Source: Archilochus colubris
Lineage: Eukaryota > Chordata > Aves > Apodiformes > Trochilidae
Assembly: GCA_023079485.1 (NCBI GenBank)
Contig: CM041090.1
Location: forward strand, 5,578,519 to 5,642,518
Length of the DNA stretch: 64,000 nucleotides
Direction of reading: 5' to 3'
Under the pieces are notes generated by a model. That model worked only from the letters and a program-made list of their open reading frames with translations, was not told the DNA's origin and searched no databases. Positions 34,259 to 46,443 of this stretch are shown here, in pieces (positions within the stretch are counted from its first letter, which is position 1; each line of letters starts with the position of its first letter). A program made the translations under genes and the position numbers.

Positions 34259-37200
34259 TCCTTTCTGAATTTTTTAATCTAAATTTGTCATCTCTGAAAT
34301 GAGGAGTGGATTATCTGGAAGACAAGAAAATTAAGCCAACTTTCTTAATTATTTTTCTAATATGACCGAAGTGAAAACAATCTTCAGAATTTCAGTTCAT
34401 GCTAAAGGGACCAATTCATCTTGATTGGGAGGGCACAGTAGAGGGAGAAGGCAGTGAAGGATGCAACCACTGAAATATTCCCCCCAGTATATTTAGAGGC
34501 TTTTAAGCTCTTGCTCCTTCATGGGTCTGTAAATTAAGTGGCAAACCCTGTAAGAATGAAATATTTTACAAATAAAGATATTTTAGAAAAGGCTTGATGC
34601 CACCTCCAGAGCCCTGTCAAGTCTCATTGTTGCTACCACCCCCTGGTGCTTCCTCTGCCTGTCAAATCTACCTAGTTCTCAACAGCATTTTCTTCCCTGG
34701 TTCTGCAATACAGCTGCTTAACATCAGATTGAAAAAAGGAAAAAACTCCAGGAACGCTTCCTGCTCACCAGTGAAGTTCTTGGATATTGTGTAGCTGCTC
34801 TGGAGGCCCCCACATCCCACTCACCCATCTTTCTTTCTTGGAAAATAACCTATCTACTATTTCCAACTCCAGGAGCAGGGACAGCTTGTGTAAATCTGGA
34901 GTTATTGAAGACAGCTACAGGTCCTCTCGTACCAGGAGGCAGTGGTGTTGTGGTCATGCTAAACAGAGAGAAACTTCTTAAACTGAAGTGCATCAATTTT
35001 TGATGAGAGAGCAGAGAGCAGAGAGGTCAAGTGCAGTCAGCTGCAGGTAATGAGGTGGAAGGTGGATGTGCAGGAAGGCAAAGATCTCCAGTGCTCTGTC
35101 CTTCCTCCCCAGCAAACTTTGTTTTGGGAAATCTCTCTGGACAAGGCATATCCTGCTCAGTAGATATATACAAATATACATTTGCTCCCAGGAATCTCAA
35201 AATACATTTCAATACTTCTAAAAAATAATTGTCCTCATGGATAAATTGTGCATTTACTAGTTGAAAATGACAATGTTAAGTCCAGCTACATGAGAACACT
35301 CAGAATGAGACAAAAAGCAGAGTGGTTTTCTGTTTCATGCAATAATTGGACTAAATACTGAAGTACTACTTCAGATATTGTTTGAATCTTAATTAGTCTA
35401 AGCTTTCAGTGGGTTCAGTGGGAGATTAAAGCCCCAGTTCTGAAAATCTCATCTAATTGCATGTATAGAGCAACTGGATAGTCTCTTAAGTATTTGTTAG
35501 ATTGATGACAGAGGTATCAGCCCATGTGTTTGATTTCTGCTTCGCTTCCTGCTGTTGAATGCCATACTTCAGTTAAATATGGAAATACTTATATGAAACA
35601 GTTCATAGTTGGATATCATTAATAAGTCCTTCCATTTCATGAAGGATCATTTATGATACAACAGCATTTACAGATTAAATTCAGGAACAGTTTGCTCCAT
35701 CTCTGAAAAGAGAAAACCTCTCACAGCCTTCAGTATTTGGGGAGGATTTGGGGAGGATTTACTCCATCTCTGAAAAGAGAAAACCTCTCACATCCTTCAG
35801 TATTTGGGGAGGATCCTGGCAAATCAACTTTTGTCAAAAAACCTGACACTGAGTGCATGCTTCCCGGCCAGGATTAGGGTTCTGGGACAGACTTTCTGAC
35901 ACCATCTGAGAGTGTTTCTGGCCCATGAGGTCACAGGCAGCAATGAACAGATCCCAGGGACTTTTTGTCTCCCACTCTGCCACCAACAAACTCAACAGCC
36001 AGGAAGGTGCTGGGGTAGCAGTGCCAAGGAGAAAGCACCATGTGTCAGATCACATCAAACACCCATCAAACTAGGAGTGGCCTGGCATCTTTTGGACTCA
36101 GATGTGCCTTGTCTGCTTTTGAATTCATGGCTTAACCCTTTTTTCCTGTGACCAGCAAAGTCATTTCTCTGCCTGACACAACCTCTCCCAACATTTCTGC
36201 TGCCTTCAGAACTGTTAAGATCCTCTCTGCAGAATGACTGACAGGCACAGCTCAAGAGCTGCTGCATTGCACCCTGCAGTAACAGTTTTTCAGGAGTGTT
36301 TGTTCAGTACTTAGCTCAGACCCCTCCATAAATCATTTGCTTTATAGAGAGCAATTGATTTTTTAGGGGGGTGGCAGTGACAATATAAGTCTCAGCTTTT
36401 ACTACTGGGATATTTGAGTCAGAACTGTCCTGTCTTTTGAACATTTCATTTTATGCTGGTTTTGCTTATGATTATCAACTAATGCTTTTCTAATTTCTTA
36501 TTAACAATGACTATGAAATAGACAGAAATTAACAGTGCTAAAGGAACTTTCCCCTGTCTGCCAAACCTATCCATACCTGTGTTCTCTGTGGGAACATAAC
36601 AAGGGGAAATTTCATGTTGCTTTGAAATTCTAGGTCTTCCTGGTTTGAAGTTGAAAAATGGAAAGCTCCATTCCTGTTTAGTTCAGTTTAGAGACAGATC
36701 CAAGGCTCTGTTGAGGAATTCACCATTCAGGCTCAGCATTCAGGAGGTTAGGGATTTTGGTGTAAAGGCTATTCCAAATGGAAGTGTCTCTTCATCTCTT
36801 CATCTTGTGCATGCCACGAGTTCTACCATATATACATTGCTGGGGAGTCAGTGTTAATGGAGAATAAAAAAAAGAAATGAGAAAAATATAATTATTTCTT
36901 GGTCATATGCTTAGTATAGAAAGGAAACCTGCATAGGGAGAGGCCTAAATAGGGGACTGCTTGAATGCACTGTCCTGAATATGTTCTATTTACAGAAAGT
37001 TAGGGGCTGGTAAAACCTCAAAAGCTCATCTAGCAGCTGTCAAAGAGATGATAACAAAAAATTAGAGATATTGGCTCTTCCTTCCAGTCAGTATTTTGCC
37101 TTTTGTGAGCAGCACAAGAGTGTAGCTGAGACACAAACCATTATCCTGGTGCAAAGAGGTGCTATCAGCTCTGCTGTGTGAGCCTTTTTCTGCCCAAAAG

Positions 37201-37719
37201 CCATTCAGAACTTATCCCAGCTGGAGACTGCACTTCACAGATTTTCCAGGTAACATCTGCAAAACTCCTAAAAACTCAAATGAAAGCAGGTACACTGCAG
37301 CCCCCTCACCCCCCATCTCTCTTTGAAAAGAATTCCAGGAGGCAATCAGAGCTCAGTTGGCCCTTTTACACCAGCACATTCATCCTGGTGAGCCTGTAAC
37401 ATCTGTTCCTTCCCCATTATCCCATTTCTTAAGGAGAAATTAAAAACAATTCTAATTAAACACTATAATGGAACTATCAATCTGTGTTACTGAGGCAGAA
37501 CAAGGATGTAATTAGTTATTGATACAAAAAGATTTGTTTAGAGTAGTTTGGTTTGCTGTCAGCCACCACAGACTTTAAGTGAGCTTATACAGAACTTGAA
37601 AATAACCCCCACTGGATCTTTCTTTTGGATTCAGGGAGCAGGAGCAGATTCTTGCAAACTACCCAGGCAGTTGTTTCATGTTCCTCTCTATTTTAAGAAA
37701 CTAGCACATTACTTGGAAT
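34259..37719. other. Unique non-coding sequence with one tandem duplication
   Basis: No gene recognised. Contains the 67-bp-period duplication at 35695-35814; the rest is ordinary AT-rich sequence with only short chance open frames. Confidence 0.45.
35695..35814. repeat. Near-perfect tandem duplication, 67-bp period
   Basis: CTCCATCTCTGAAAAGAGAA through TATTTGGGGAGGAT appears at 35695-35748 and again at 35762-35814 with one base difference (CACAGCC against CACATCC). The join itself repeats GGGGAGGATTT, suggesting slippage or unequal exchange at that short repeat. Confidence 0.93.
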
Positions 37720-38340
37720 ATTATTTCTTTTGACTGGCAAGGCATTGTCTCCACTATTCAGGTGGTCTGTTGAAGAAAGATATTGTACTCACTATGGCAC
37801 TGCATAAGCAACATTTTCTTTAATTAATTTAAAAGCTGGATAAAATTATATAATTCAAGATTTACCATATATTGCTACCTCTGTTGTCAGAGAAAATGGT
37901 GTTTTAAATGCAGATGAAATCCCACAAACGGATTTAAAAGGAAAGTGTGGGCAAAACATCATCACAGAATCACAAAATCCCAGGATATGAGGTTGGAGGG
38001 GACCTCCAGGATGCCCTGGTCCCACCCTTCTCATCTTATTGTTTCTAGGAGATGTCCCAGCACCCCCTGGAGCTGAGACTTCCAACTTTCCCAAGTGGGG
38101 GAATCCCCCCCTTCCCCTGGGAGACCATTCCAAGCTCTGACTGTCCTCATGGGGACAAATTTCCCTCTTGTGTTCCAATGGAATCTCCCCAGGAGCACCT
38201 TGTGCCCATTGCCCCTCGTCTTGTCCATGGGACTCCTTGGACACAGGGAGTCTCCAGCTGCTTTGGAGCTGCCCTGCAAGTCTTGAACATGGGCAGAAGG
38301 TCTCCCCTCAGCCTTCTCTTCTCCAGGATGAACAGACACA
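37720..38340 (-). repeat. Inverted duplication, copy B (partner at 16.19-16.83 kb)
   Basis: Reverse complement of the block at 16.2 kb. It comprises the CR1 (37972-38340) and flank: ATTTACCATATATTGCTACC, then GAAAATGGTGTTTTAAATGC, then GGGCAAAACATCATCACAGA. The core from about 37853 to 38325 is nearly identical to copy A. From 37720 to 37852 the match is clearly weaker but still present (ACTGGCAAGGCATTGTCTCC, TTTAATTAATTTAAAAGCT). Confidence 0.9.
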
Positions 38341-38345
38341 GTTTC
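37972..38345 (-). mobile_element. CR1 LINE fragment, divergent-tail subfamily (copy B)
   Basis: Reversed CR1 from ATCACAGAATCACAAAATCC to TCTTCTCCAGGATGAACAGA. The antisense frame retains the ORF2 C-terminus (residues MDKTRGNGHK, AWNGLPGEGG) and stays open to a stop after LLETIR. The final residues differ from the usual CR1 ending (FKRRLDVAL type), so this is a distinct subfamily also seen at 16.2 kb. A second CR1 of another type begins about 70 bp to the right. Confidence 0.93.
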
Positions 38346-38412
38346 TCAGCCTCATGAAGCCTCTCCGTAACACAGAAGCCCTGTGTGGGGTTTTTTGGGT
38401 ACACTGTGGTGA

Positions 38413-38690
38413 ATGCAGGGACACCCTCACCCAGATCAGGGTGCTCAGAACCTCCTCAAGCCTCACCTTGAACATTTTCAGGGATGAGGCCCCAACCACC
38501 TCCCTGGGCAAACTATTCCATTGATCCTCCACCCTTATGGTAAAGAATTTTCTCCTCACATCCAATCTAAATCTCCTCTTCTCTGATTTAAACCCCTTGC
38601 CCCTCATCCTGTCACTCCAACACTTGCACACAGTCCCTCTCCATCCTTCCTGCAGCCCCTTCAGACACTGGAAGGTCACTATTATTATTT
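38413..38690 (-). mobile_element. CR1 LINE fragment
   Basis: Antisense ORF2 C-terminus: residues WNSLPREVV, MRGKGFK and RRKFFTIRVED are readable on the minus strand. The sequence closely follows the element at 44.4 kb (shared blocks GAGCCTCCTCAAGCCTCACC-like, GTTCCATTGATCCTCCACCC-like and CTGCAGCCCCTTCAGACACT). Its 3' UTR, present in the 44.4-kb copy, is missing: homology stops at about 38413, beside the copy-B CR1. The 5' truncation falls at AAGGTCACTATTATTATTTA, about 38690. Confidence 0.93.
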
Positions 38691-41600
38691 AATGGTCTTA
38701 GTTTTCCTTCTGTGTTTATCGCTTTTCCTGAGCTGATGGTGGGACCAGTCCCTGTAGTCACCCACATAATGTTGTTTTGATTCTGTTGTAAAGACAAAGT
38801 TATGCCTACTCCTCAGGTGTTGCAGCAGCTCTGAAATGATAGATTTTTTATACAACTGCCAAACTTCAGTGTTTTTAAATGGGTGCATTCTGCAGGCACC
38901 AACAGCCCTCCCAGGGATGAACTGTTCAAGGAGAGAAGCTCAGATATTCTCCCAAGACCAGAAGGAGAACAGTTTGTAATCTCTGCTGTAATTTGTGTCT
39001 TCTCACCCACCTCTGCCTCCCAGGCAGCAGAAATGAGTTCTAATGGAAGACATCAATATTGCAGTTGTATAGCAGATTCATCTGAGTTGATCTAACCTGT
39101 GAATAGTAATTTTGCTCTAAATTAATTTTATCAGTGGCTTAAATAAAAGGAGAGTGTAGCCTGGTAGTGGTTGGTTCCTCGGTACATAACAAAGCTAGTA
39201 GAAAACCTTATTAAAAAAAAAGAAATTGAAATAATTTGGTGCTTTCAATTTATTGCCTGACTGTTGTCATGGTGATTTTATGTAACCTTCAATTTGCCAG
39301 GTTGTTCAATAGGAGTCTACTAAAAATTTGGACATTTAGAAAATACATATATGAAATTATTTTTTAATAGATGGAGGAAATGGTTTGTAAAATGCAGACA
39401 GATGGGCTTATTTTGTTCTGATGCATATAGTACATCTCTACTGAGATGAACACTGTTTACTCCTCAGCCACCCCCTTAATGGAAAGCAGAAACAACAGCA
39501 GAGCAGCATTGCATGGAGTCCTTTCATCTGCTACCAGAGAGCAATTCACTTCTGTTTGTACAACACAGAGGAATATTAAAAAACATCCTTCTGTCACCTC
39601 GACTTGCTCGCTTGAAACTGTTTTCCTCATACTTCTGTCAACCTGAAGGAGAATTGCAGCTGGTGTGAGAAAGCATTTAATTTCCCTTCCCATTTTAGGC
39701 ACAAAGTCTAAACTGTTACCCACAGATAGGAAGGCAGTGACTGACAGCTGCATCCTTTATTTCTGCCATGGGGAAATCACCTGTCTGGTGACTGCTGCTC
39801 ATCTGTAAAGCTCTCAGGTGGTGACCACCCTGGCCATAGGCAGCATAGGCCTTATTAAAAAAAAAATAAATACTAATAATCCATCTACAGAGCAAAAGGG
39901 TCTTGTTACCTTATTAAAAAATCAGTTCCAGTGTTTGTTAAAGCCAGGAGTGTTCCAGTCTGTGGGAAGATTAACAATGGTTAACAAAGCAAAGGCAAAG
40001 CATCTCTTCTATGCAAGGCCAGCAAAGACCCTACTTTACTTTTTGGTTTGCATTCCTCTTCCTTCAGTGAGGCTTAATTCAACCTACGTAGAAAAATTAC
40101 ATGAAGAAAGGTCTAGTTATGGCTTAGATTGAAACCAAGATTTATGGCCAGATCATTGCTTTTTAGAATTTAATTCTCTGAAGTTCATTCTCACTTCTTT
40201 TAGGTCTTCACATTCAAGAATAAAAGAAAAATTTCCATGTGGCAATTTTACTGTCAGAGTTTAATCCTTAGGTTTTGATGAAAAGTACTAAAGAATAACC
40301 AACTAGATAATGTGTCTGAGATGTCATTTGTTTTATTCATATGAATACATTTACACCAAAAAGTCTGTGGGTTTTCCTGCCTGCAAGAGGATAGTTGGTG
40401 GAACATAACAGTCTCTTCTGATAACTGTGAAACAGAATCTGAGATCCTTTCTTTTTATTCTTTCTTGTTACAGTTCACTACACAATTACTTGGAAATTTG
40501 TAATTGTAGTTGGAGACAAGAAAATAAGGGATCATTTCACCAGTGACTACAGACAGGGGTGCTTGGCAGTCTCCAAGGAATGTTAGATAGTTCAAAGTAC
40601 AAGAGTTCCATCCTGACACAAATCTAACTTTTTTGGGGGGGAAAACATTCTGTATCAAAATGACATCTTTTAAAGTCAAGTCCTGTAGGACCAAGCAGCT
40701 GCTTCATGCCAGGACTCCAGTTTTTCAGAAGCTGATGAGACTCTTTTGTGCTCATTCCTGATTGCCTTACATAGCTCCCCCTGTTCCTGCAGAATTTAGA
40801 GTATCAGCACACTGCAAGGTTTCTGATCCTGCTTCTCCTTGGTTATACAAATCCTGGGGATAACACATCCTTCTCTGCCCTGGCAGAACAACATGCATTA
40901 TCTACTTGAGTTCTCAGCAAAGGACCAGGCCTGTTGGTGCTTATGTTGGAAATGACCTGGAAGTTCATGCTTCCAAGTATTTTGGTGCTTCATTAACATT
41001 TTGGCTTATTGTCAGAAGTTTCAAGAGCATCAGCCTGCTTCTGTTGTGTGGGATCTTTACTATACACTGATATGTGATGAAAAAGGAAGTCTTGTAACAT
41101 CTATATTTAATTTCATGAAGAAAAAATTGTTTTCCACACTTCTTATAATGGTGAAAGAGGATGTTAGAACCTTGTTGTTTATCATTATCATGAGTGCCCT
41201 AGGGACCTCGCCTCAGATCTAGACCCCATTGTTCCATGCAGTGTAAAAGCACTTGGTATTATTTCCACTCCTTGTCTTAACTGGATCTCTAGCACTGTGT
41301 CCACCACTTAATATTGCCCATGGAACACCTGAAATGGCTCTTTTCTGATCCTTGGTAAAGTCATTTATGGACATGTGGTTTGAAAGTGCTTTGGAAATCC
41401 ATAAGAAGGCATTGCATAAACCGGGCACAATTATCATTTGTTTGTTTTGGAGATTATTTTCAGAGAATTTATCAAATAAATGTGTACAGCTTGTTGAATT
41501 GCAGCACTGGGTTTTGGTGTGGTGTGCCTCTGCATTTGCAATATAGAAATAAATCCATCTTGTGCTAGCATTTAGCTTTAAAAATCCCCAAGGACAAGTC

Positions 41601-44370
41601 CCACTGAAGCACACACCACTTCTTCCAAGACAGAAATAAATCTCTGCTTCTTTCAGTCTGATTGCTTCTGATGTCTCTGCAGTAAATATGGATCTGATCA
41701 TCTAGTTCCAGAGGATAGGAAACTAAATTTCCTTTAATTCTTGTTTTAAAAATAAATGTTTCTATGGAGAAATTGCTTGCCCTGCAATGCATGGGAATTA
41801 AAAAGCTGAATTTCTTTTTGAAAAATGAATCTCTTTCTTTGTCATCAAATTTCTGGTATTTAAAATATATCCCTGCAGAGCACAGAGCAGAAAAGCCTGG
41901 AAAGTACTCTGGAGGAGACTGCTCCAAGATTGTTGGCTTTTGGGGTTTTGTTGGTTGGTTGGTTTGTTTTCTGCAGACTGTGGTAGGAACTGTCTGGGGC
42001 ACACGGATGTGAGAGCTACAGGACAAAAATGAGATAAAAAGCATTTAGACTCAACAAAAAAAAATAAATTCCAGATTTCTTAATTACATGGGATGGCATG
42101 TGTAAGGGTTCTCACAAAGCAAATTATTTTGGTCAAAGATTTATTGCCTGGATTCTTTCACATGTCTAGATGAACACTTGATAAGACATGGGGATGAAAT
42201 GTGTATCTCCTGTGTATCTCCTGAGCTTCCTGAGAGGACTGATCCTCTCCCCAGTTAGATTCCCACTGGATTAAGAGGAGGTTTTGTTGCTATGTGGATG
42301 CTGCCAAGAGAATGACCCTGTAGTCCCTTATTTATTTAAACTCTAACTCAGAAGAACAGAAGCAATGTATTAAATATAAAAACTGTAATTTAGTGTAAAT
42401 GCTTCTACATTATCTGGAACTGAGAGGGGAAGCTAATTATTGTAATGTAAAGTTTTGGGCAGAGCATTCTATTTCATTTCTTTTACATGGTATTAATAAC
42501 TAAGTCCCACACCAACCAAGGAAATAAATCTGAGCAATAAATCGATACAGTAAAATAGATATTGATTATTAGGAATAAAATTGCTTTATGAGAAACAGTA
42601 GCAACCTTTTAGGATCCCTTAGGACAAAAACTTGTAATGAAACTAGTGTAAATTATTACAATGTAATCACCTTTTAAAGAACTAGAATTCTTTAATGGAA
42701 TTTATGTTGTCAGAAGAGCTGTTGCTTTTAAGCACAGAGCAAACAGCTGCTGCCTGCAGTTACAGAGCATGTGGAGGCACTGTGCTGACAATCTGCCTTT
42801 CTGATTAACTGCTCATTGATTCAATTCAAACATTTTTTTTCTCTTGGGTGCATTTTTTCACACTTACATTTTGTCTTGGGACTTCTGCCTCTTCCTGCCC
42901 AGCCCAAGAGTACTCCTAAGGAACCTGAGAAGGATGGGGAAGTTCATATGGGATCAGTTGCCCTAGAAGTGGCCTTTGATATCATTTGTGCCAATAAATG
43001 AGGAGCATTAGGCCATAAATACACTGTCCATAAATACACTGCCCTTTGCAATATTCAGCTTGTCACCTTGCTGCCCCTCTGTAGAATGAAAGCTGGAATG
43101 TTTTATTTTGAACCCTGCGTTAGTTTTCTGTAACATAACTATTAGAGAAGATAAATACATTGGAGAAGACAAATCAAGGAATTAAACCTTGCATTTGGAC
43201 CAGGAAAGGAGAGGTTTGTCATGGCCATTTGTTCCTGGGGGAGCTCAAGAGCAGCTTCTCACTGATTTCAAAGACAGTTCCATCTACACATATAAAATTT
43301 CCCAGCACTGAAAAGTGCTCAAGGCCCAGGCTGTCATTTCTGCTCCAACTTCAGATGTGTCAGGCCCAGACAATTGAGTGCTTTTAGGGGAGGCTCTGAC
43401 CTTGGGCTGGATTGGATATTTTACAGTAAGCAACTGTAGTGTGCAGGAACCAAATCTGATGTGCTTTCAGTAGCCTGGGTTGCCAGGGAGATGTGTTACA
43501 GCACAGTGCCATGGAACTGAGTGCAGAAAGGCTTTGAGACATCCTTGGTCACCCCTTCCTATCATTCACTGAAGAGGTGAAGAAACTGTGAACATGGAAA
43601 TGCCATTTCTCACCCTTTCCATTGTGACTGTTTGGACTCTGTGTAGACAGGAGTCCTCTTGCTCCAGAGACCTGTGATGAGTTGTTAGTTAAAAGCTGCT
43701 CCAAAATAACTTTTTCCAAAGCAAGTGTGGATCATTTTGTTCCCTCCACCAAGAGATGAGGGTTGGCTCCTCTGCAATGTGATTCCCCTGAAAGGGAGAG
43801 ATTCAGGCTGTCCCTGGATGAGCTGATCCAGGGTGAGAGCTGGCAGGAAAGCACTCAAGGTAGTTAATGCCACTTCACCCATCTTTGCTGTAACCACTGG
43901 AACCTAAAGAAAAAGCTGTGGAGGGTGTCAGCGTGACACATGAAATACTGCTATTACCAGGCATTTTCCTGTACATATCTCTGACAGCATTGCTGAAGTG
44001 ATGAAACTATGAAGGAATATTGCATATTATTTATAGCAAAAAAAAAAAAAAGCTTTTTGTTATTTCCACTGACATGTTACAGGATAAAATGAATATTCAG
44101 TAGAACTGTTGCTTATCTCCAGTTGCAGTCACTGCTGACAGGACTGAATACTTATTTGTGGTTGAAAAAGTGATGCATTGCTTCTAGTGTGTTATCTGGG
44201 TGTCCTGTCTGTACATATGCACAGTGAGGGGTGTGCACAAGTGTGCATACATGGACAGGTGAGGTGGCTGAGGAGCTGTTCCATCTTCCACATTGGTATC
44301 AGGACCTTCTGCTTGGCTTTTGAAGCCTCTTATAAGGGTGTCTTAGCCTTGTAATCTGCTGTGAGGAAAT
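38691..44370. other. Unique non-coding sequence
   Basis: No gene recognised in 5.7 kb. The largest open frames (160 and 159 codons, minus strand, 41219-41701 and 41565-42044) have no recognisable domain and overlap only partly in different frames. A short doubled CATAAATACACTG lies at about 43014-43042 and a poly-A run at about 44038-44051. Confidence 0.45.
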
Positions 44371-44805
44371 ATAGAATCATAGAATAATTTGGGTTGGAAG
44401 GGACCTCTAAAGCTCATCCAGTCCAACCCGCTGCAGTATCAGGGACACCCTCATGCAGATCAGGATGCTCAGAGCCTCCTCAAGCCTCACCTTGAACATT
44501 CCCAGGGATGAGACCTCAACCACCTCCCTGGGCAAACTGTTCCATTGATCCTCCACCCTCATGGTAAAGAATTTTCTCCTCACATCCAATACAAGTCTCT
44601 TCTTCTCTAATTTAAACCCTTTGCCCCTCATCCTGTCACTCCAACCCTTGCACACAGTCCCTCTCCATCCTTCCTGCAGCCCCTTCAGACACTGGAAGGT
44701 CACTCTTAGGTCTCCCTGGAGCCTTCTCTTCTCCAGGCTGAACACCCCCAGCTCCCTCAGCCTGGCTTTGGAGCAGAGGTCTCTCAGCCCCCTGACCATT
44801 TCCAT
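44371..44805 (-). mobile_element. CR1 LINE, intact 3' end with open ORF2 C-terminus
   Basis: Starts with the reversed 3' tail ATAGAATCATAGAATAATTT, GGGTTGGAAGGGACCTCTAA, AGCTCATCCAGTCCAACCC. The minus strand stays open for 132 codons (44407-44805): residues LRELGVFSLEKRRLQGDL, FQCLKGLQEG, RMRGKGFK, WNSLPREVVE and FKVRLEEAL follow the CR1 ORF2 C-terminal order. This is one of the better preserved CR1 ends in the window, truncated on its 5' side like most genomic copies. Confidence 0.95.
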
Positions 44806-46407
44806 GTCAAATGTGTCATGTTGATGTCAAACATGGCCATGGTATGTAACCAGCACTGGGGCATCATCTGCTCTGAAGGCTGAAGGCTCAATAATTAGCA
44901 CTGGGACTATAAACACCCTTGTGCTGTACTTGTGTTGGGCTCATTACATGGGCCAGCAAGATTAATACCTCAAGCAGCAGAGGAACATTTCCAGACTTGC
45001 TTTTTCAGGATTACAATTGAGTCAAATTACAGAAGAACTGATTAAAAAACCAATCTAATTTTCTTTGAAAAAAAATCTTATTATACTAAAGAAGTGTTTT
45101 AGAAAGAAACATGATGACATTTTGAAATGAGAAAGGAGGAAATAATTTCTTCAGCATTCATTTTGGTTTTAAGCTACTTGAATTGTTTTTAAACATTTAT
45201 GTTGGTAATGTGCAGAGCTTAGTTTTGAGTCCGTGGTTTAGCTATTATTCCTTAATGTATAACCATTTTAAAATATTTACCTTAATTTTATAATATATAA
45301 AAAATGCATCATGTTAAATTACACAGTGTCCTTATTTTCTCTTAAAATGTTTCAAATAAGTAATGACGTGATATGATTGAAGGATTTCAATTTTACTACA
45401 AATATATTTTAAATGTTGGCTTTTAGTCCTGCCAATGAATTAGAAAAAAAAAAATGGGTCTGTTGGAATTTGTTATGAAATGGAAATGATGTTCTACAAC
45501 CTAATGTAAAAATAAATAATAGAGATAGATGAATGGCCTACTGGCAACAAATGAGAGAAGGAACTGGGTCAATTGATTCAGTAAAGACCTAAAAAAGATG
45601 ACAAAGAATGTTGACATTCACACCACAGTTAAGGGGGATCCTGGATGGAACATTTTGGTGTGGGGAAAGTAATACATAAAGTTGCTACAGGTTTGGTACT
45701 GCTTTGTTTTGTCCCTCAAGAAAGTCCATCAGCCCAGGCTGCACCTCAGAGTCCCAGCCTATGATTCCCAGGCCATAATCCAGCCTTGGAAGCAAAAGGG
45801 AATTTTCTTTACCATCAGCTTCAGTTCATGTAACTGATCACAGGCACTTAGGGTCTCTGAGTTGCTGTGGCACAGATTCAGTCGTAGAGGTTGGAAACAG
45901 AGCCAGAAATAGATCACTGGTAAGACTACACAAAAATCTGCATGTTTCAAGCTGTGGTCAGCTTGGCACTGCTGAATATTATTGCCAGATCTGGCTGGAT
46001 CTATGCCCAGCAGATACTTGGGGCTTATTAGTAAAATCTTCATTTGGTTGAGATTATACTTTTGCTGTAAATCTGTAGGTTTTCAGGCTTAGACATTTTG
46101 GACATTATTGTTTTTCTGAAGCAATCATTTGAACGGCAGGAAACAATCCCCACTGGCTCAGAGGCAGAACAAGTGTGTGTGTGCATGTATTCCTCAGACA
46201 AATTGGTTTGGCCCCTGTGGAATATCAAACAGATCAGTGAGCTCCACTGGAAAATGGGAAGTATGCTGTAGGAAGCCATCATGCCTAAAAATATGCTCTC
46301 ATCCATAGCATCATAATGATGCACATGGCTGAAAAATCCCTTTATTTTGATGTAGATGAATTATTCAGAGCCTCCTATGTTTTATGGAAAGCAGAGTTTA
46401 AAGAATT

Positions 46408-46443
46408 AAAAAAAAAAAAAGAGGAAAAAAGAAAAAAAAAAGA
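46408..46443. repeat. A-rich low-complexity run
   Basis: Runs of A interrupted by GAGG and G, 36 bp without C or T. Confidence 0.9.

Noticed and set aside
37855..38404. Several overlapping 100-130-codon frames as a gene family shared with 16.3 kb
   Set aside because: They all derive from the duplicated CR1 copy and its flank; the frames differ and only one corresponds to degraded ORF2.
41219..42044. Two adjacent 159-160-codon minus-strand frames as a split gene
   Set aside because: Translations show no domain, the frames overlap by about 140 bp in different phases, and no splice pair joins them convincingly.
44407..44805. 132-codon minus-strand frame as a host gene
   Set aside because: It contains CR1 ORF2 C-terminal motifs ([21 protein letters not shown]) and ends in the CR1 3' tail, so it is part of a retrotransposon.
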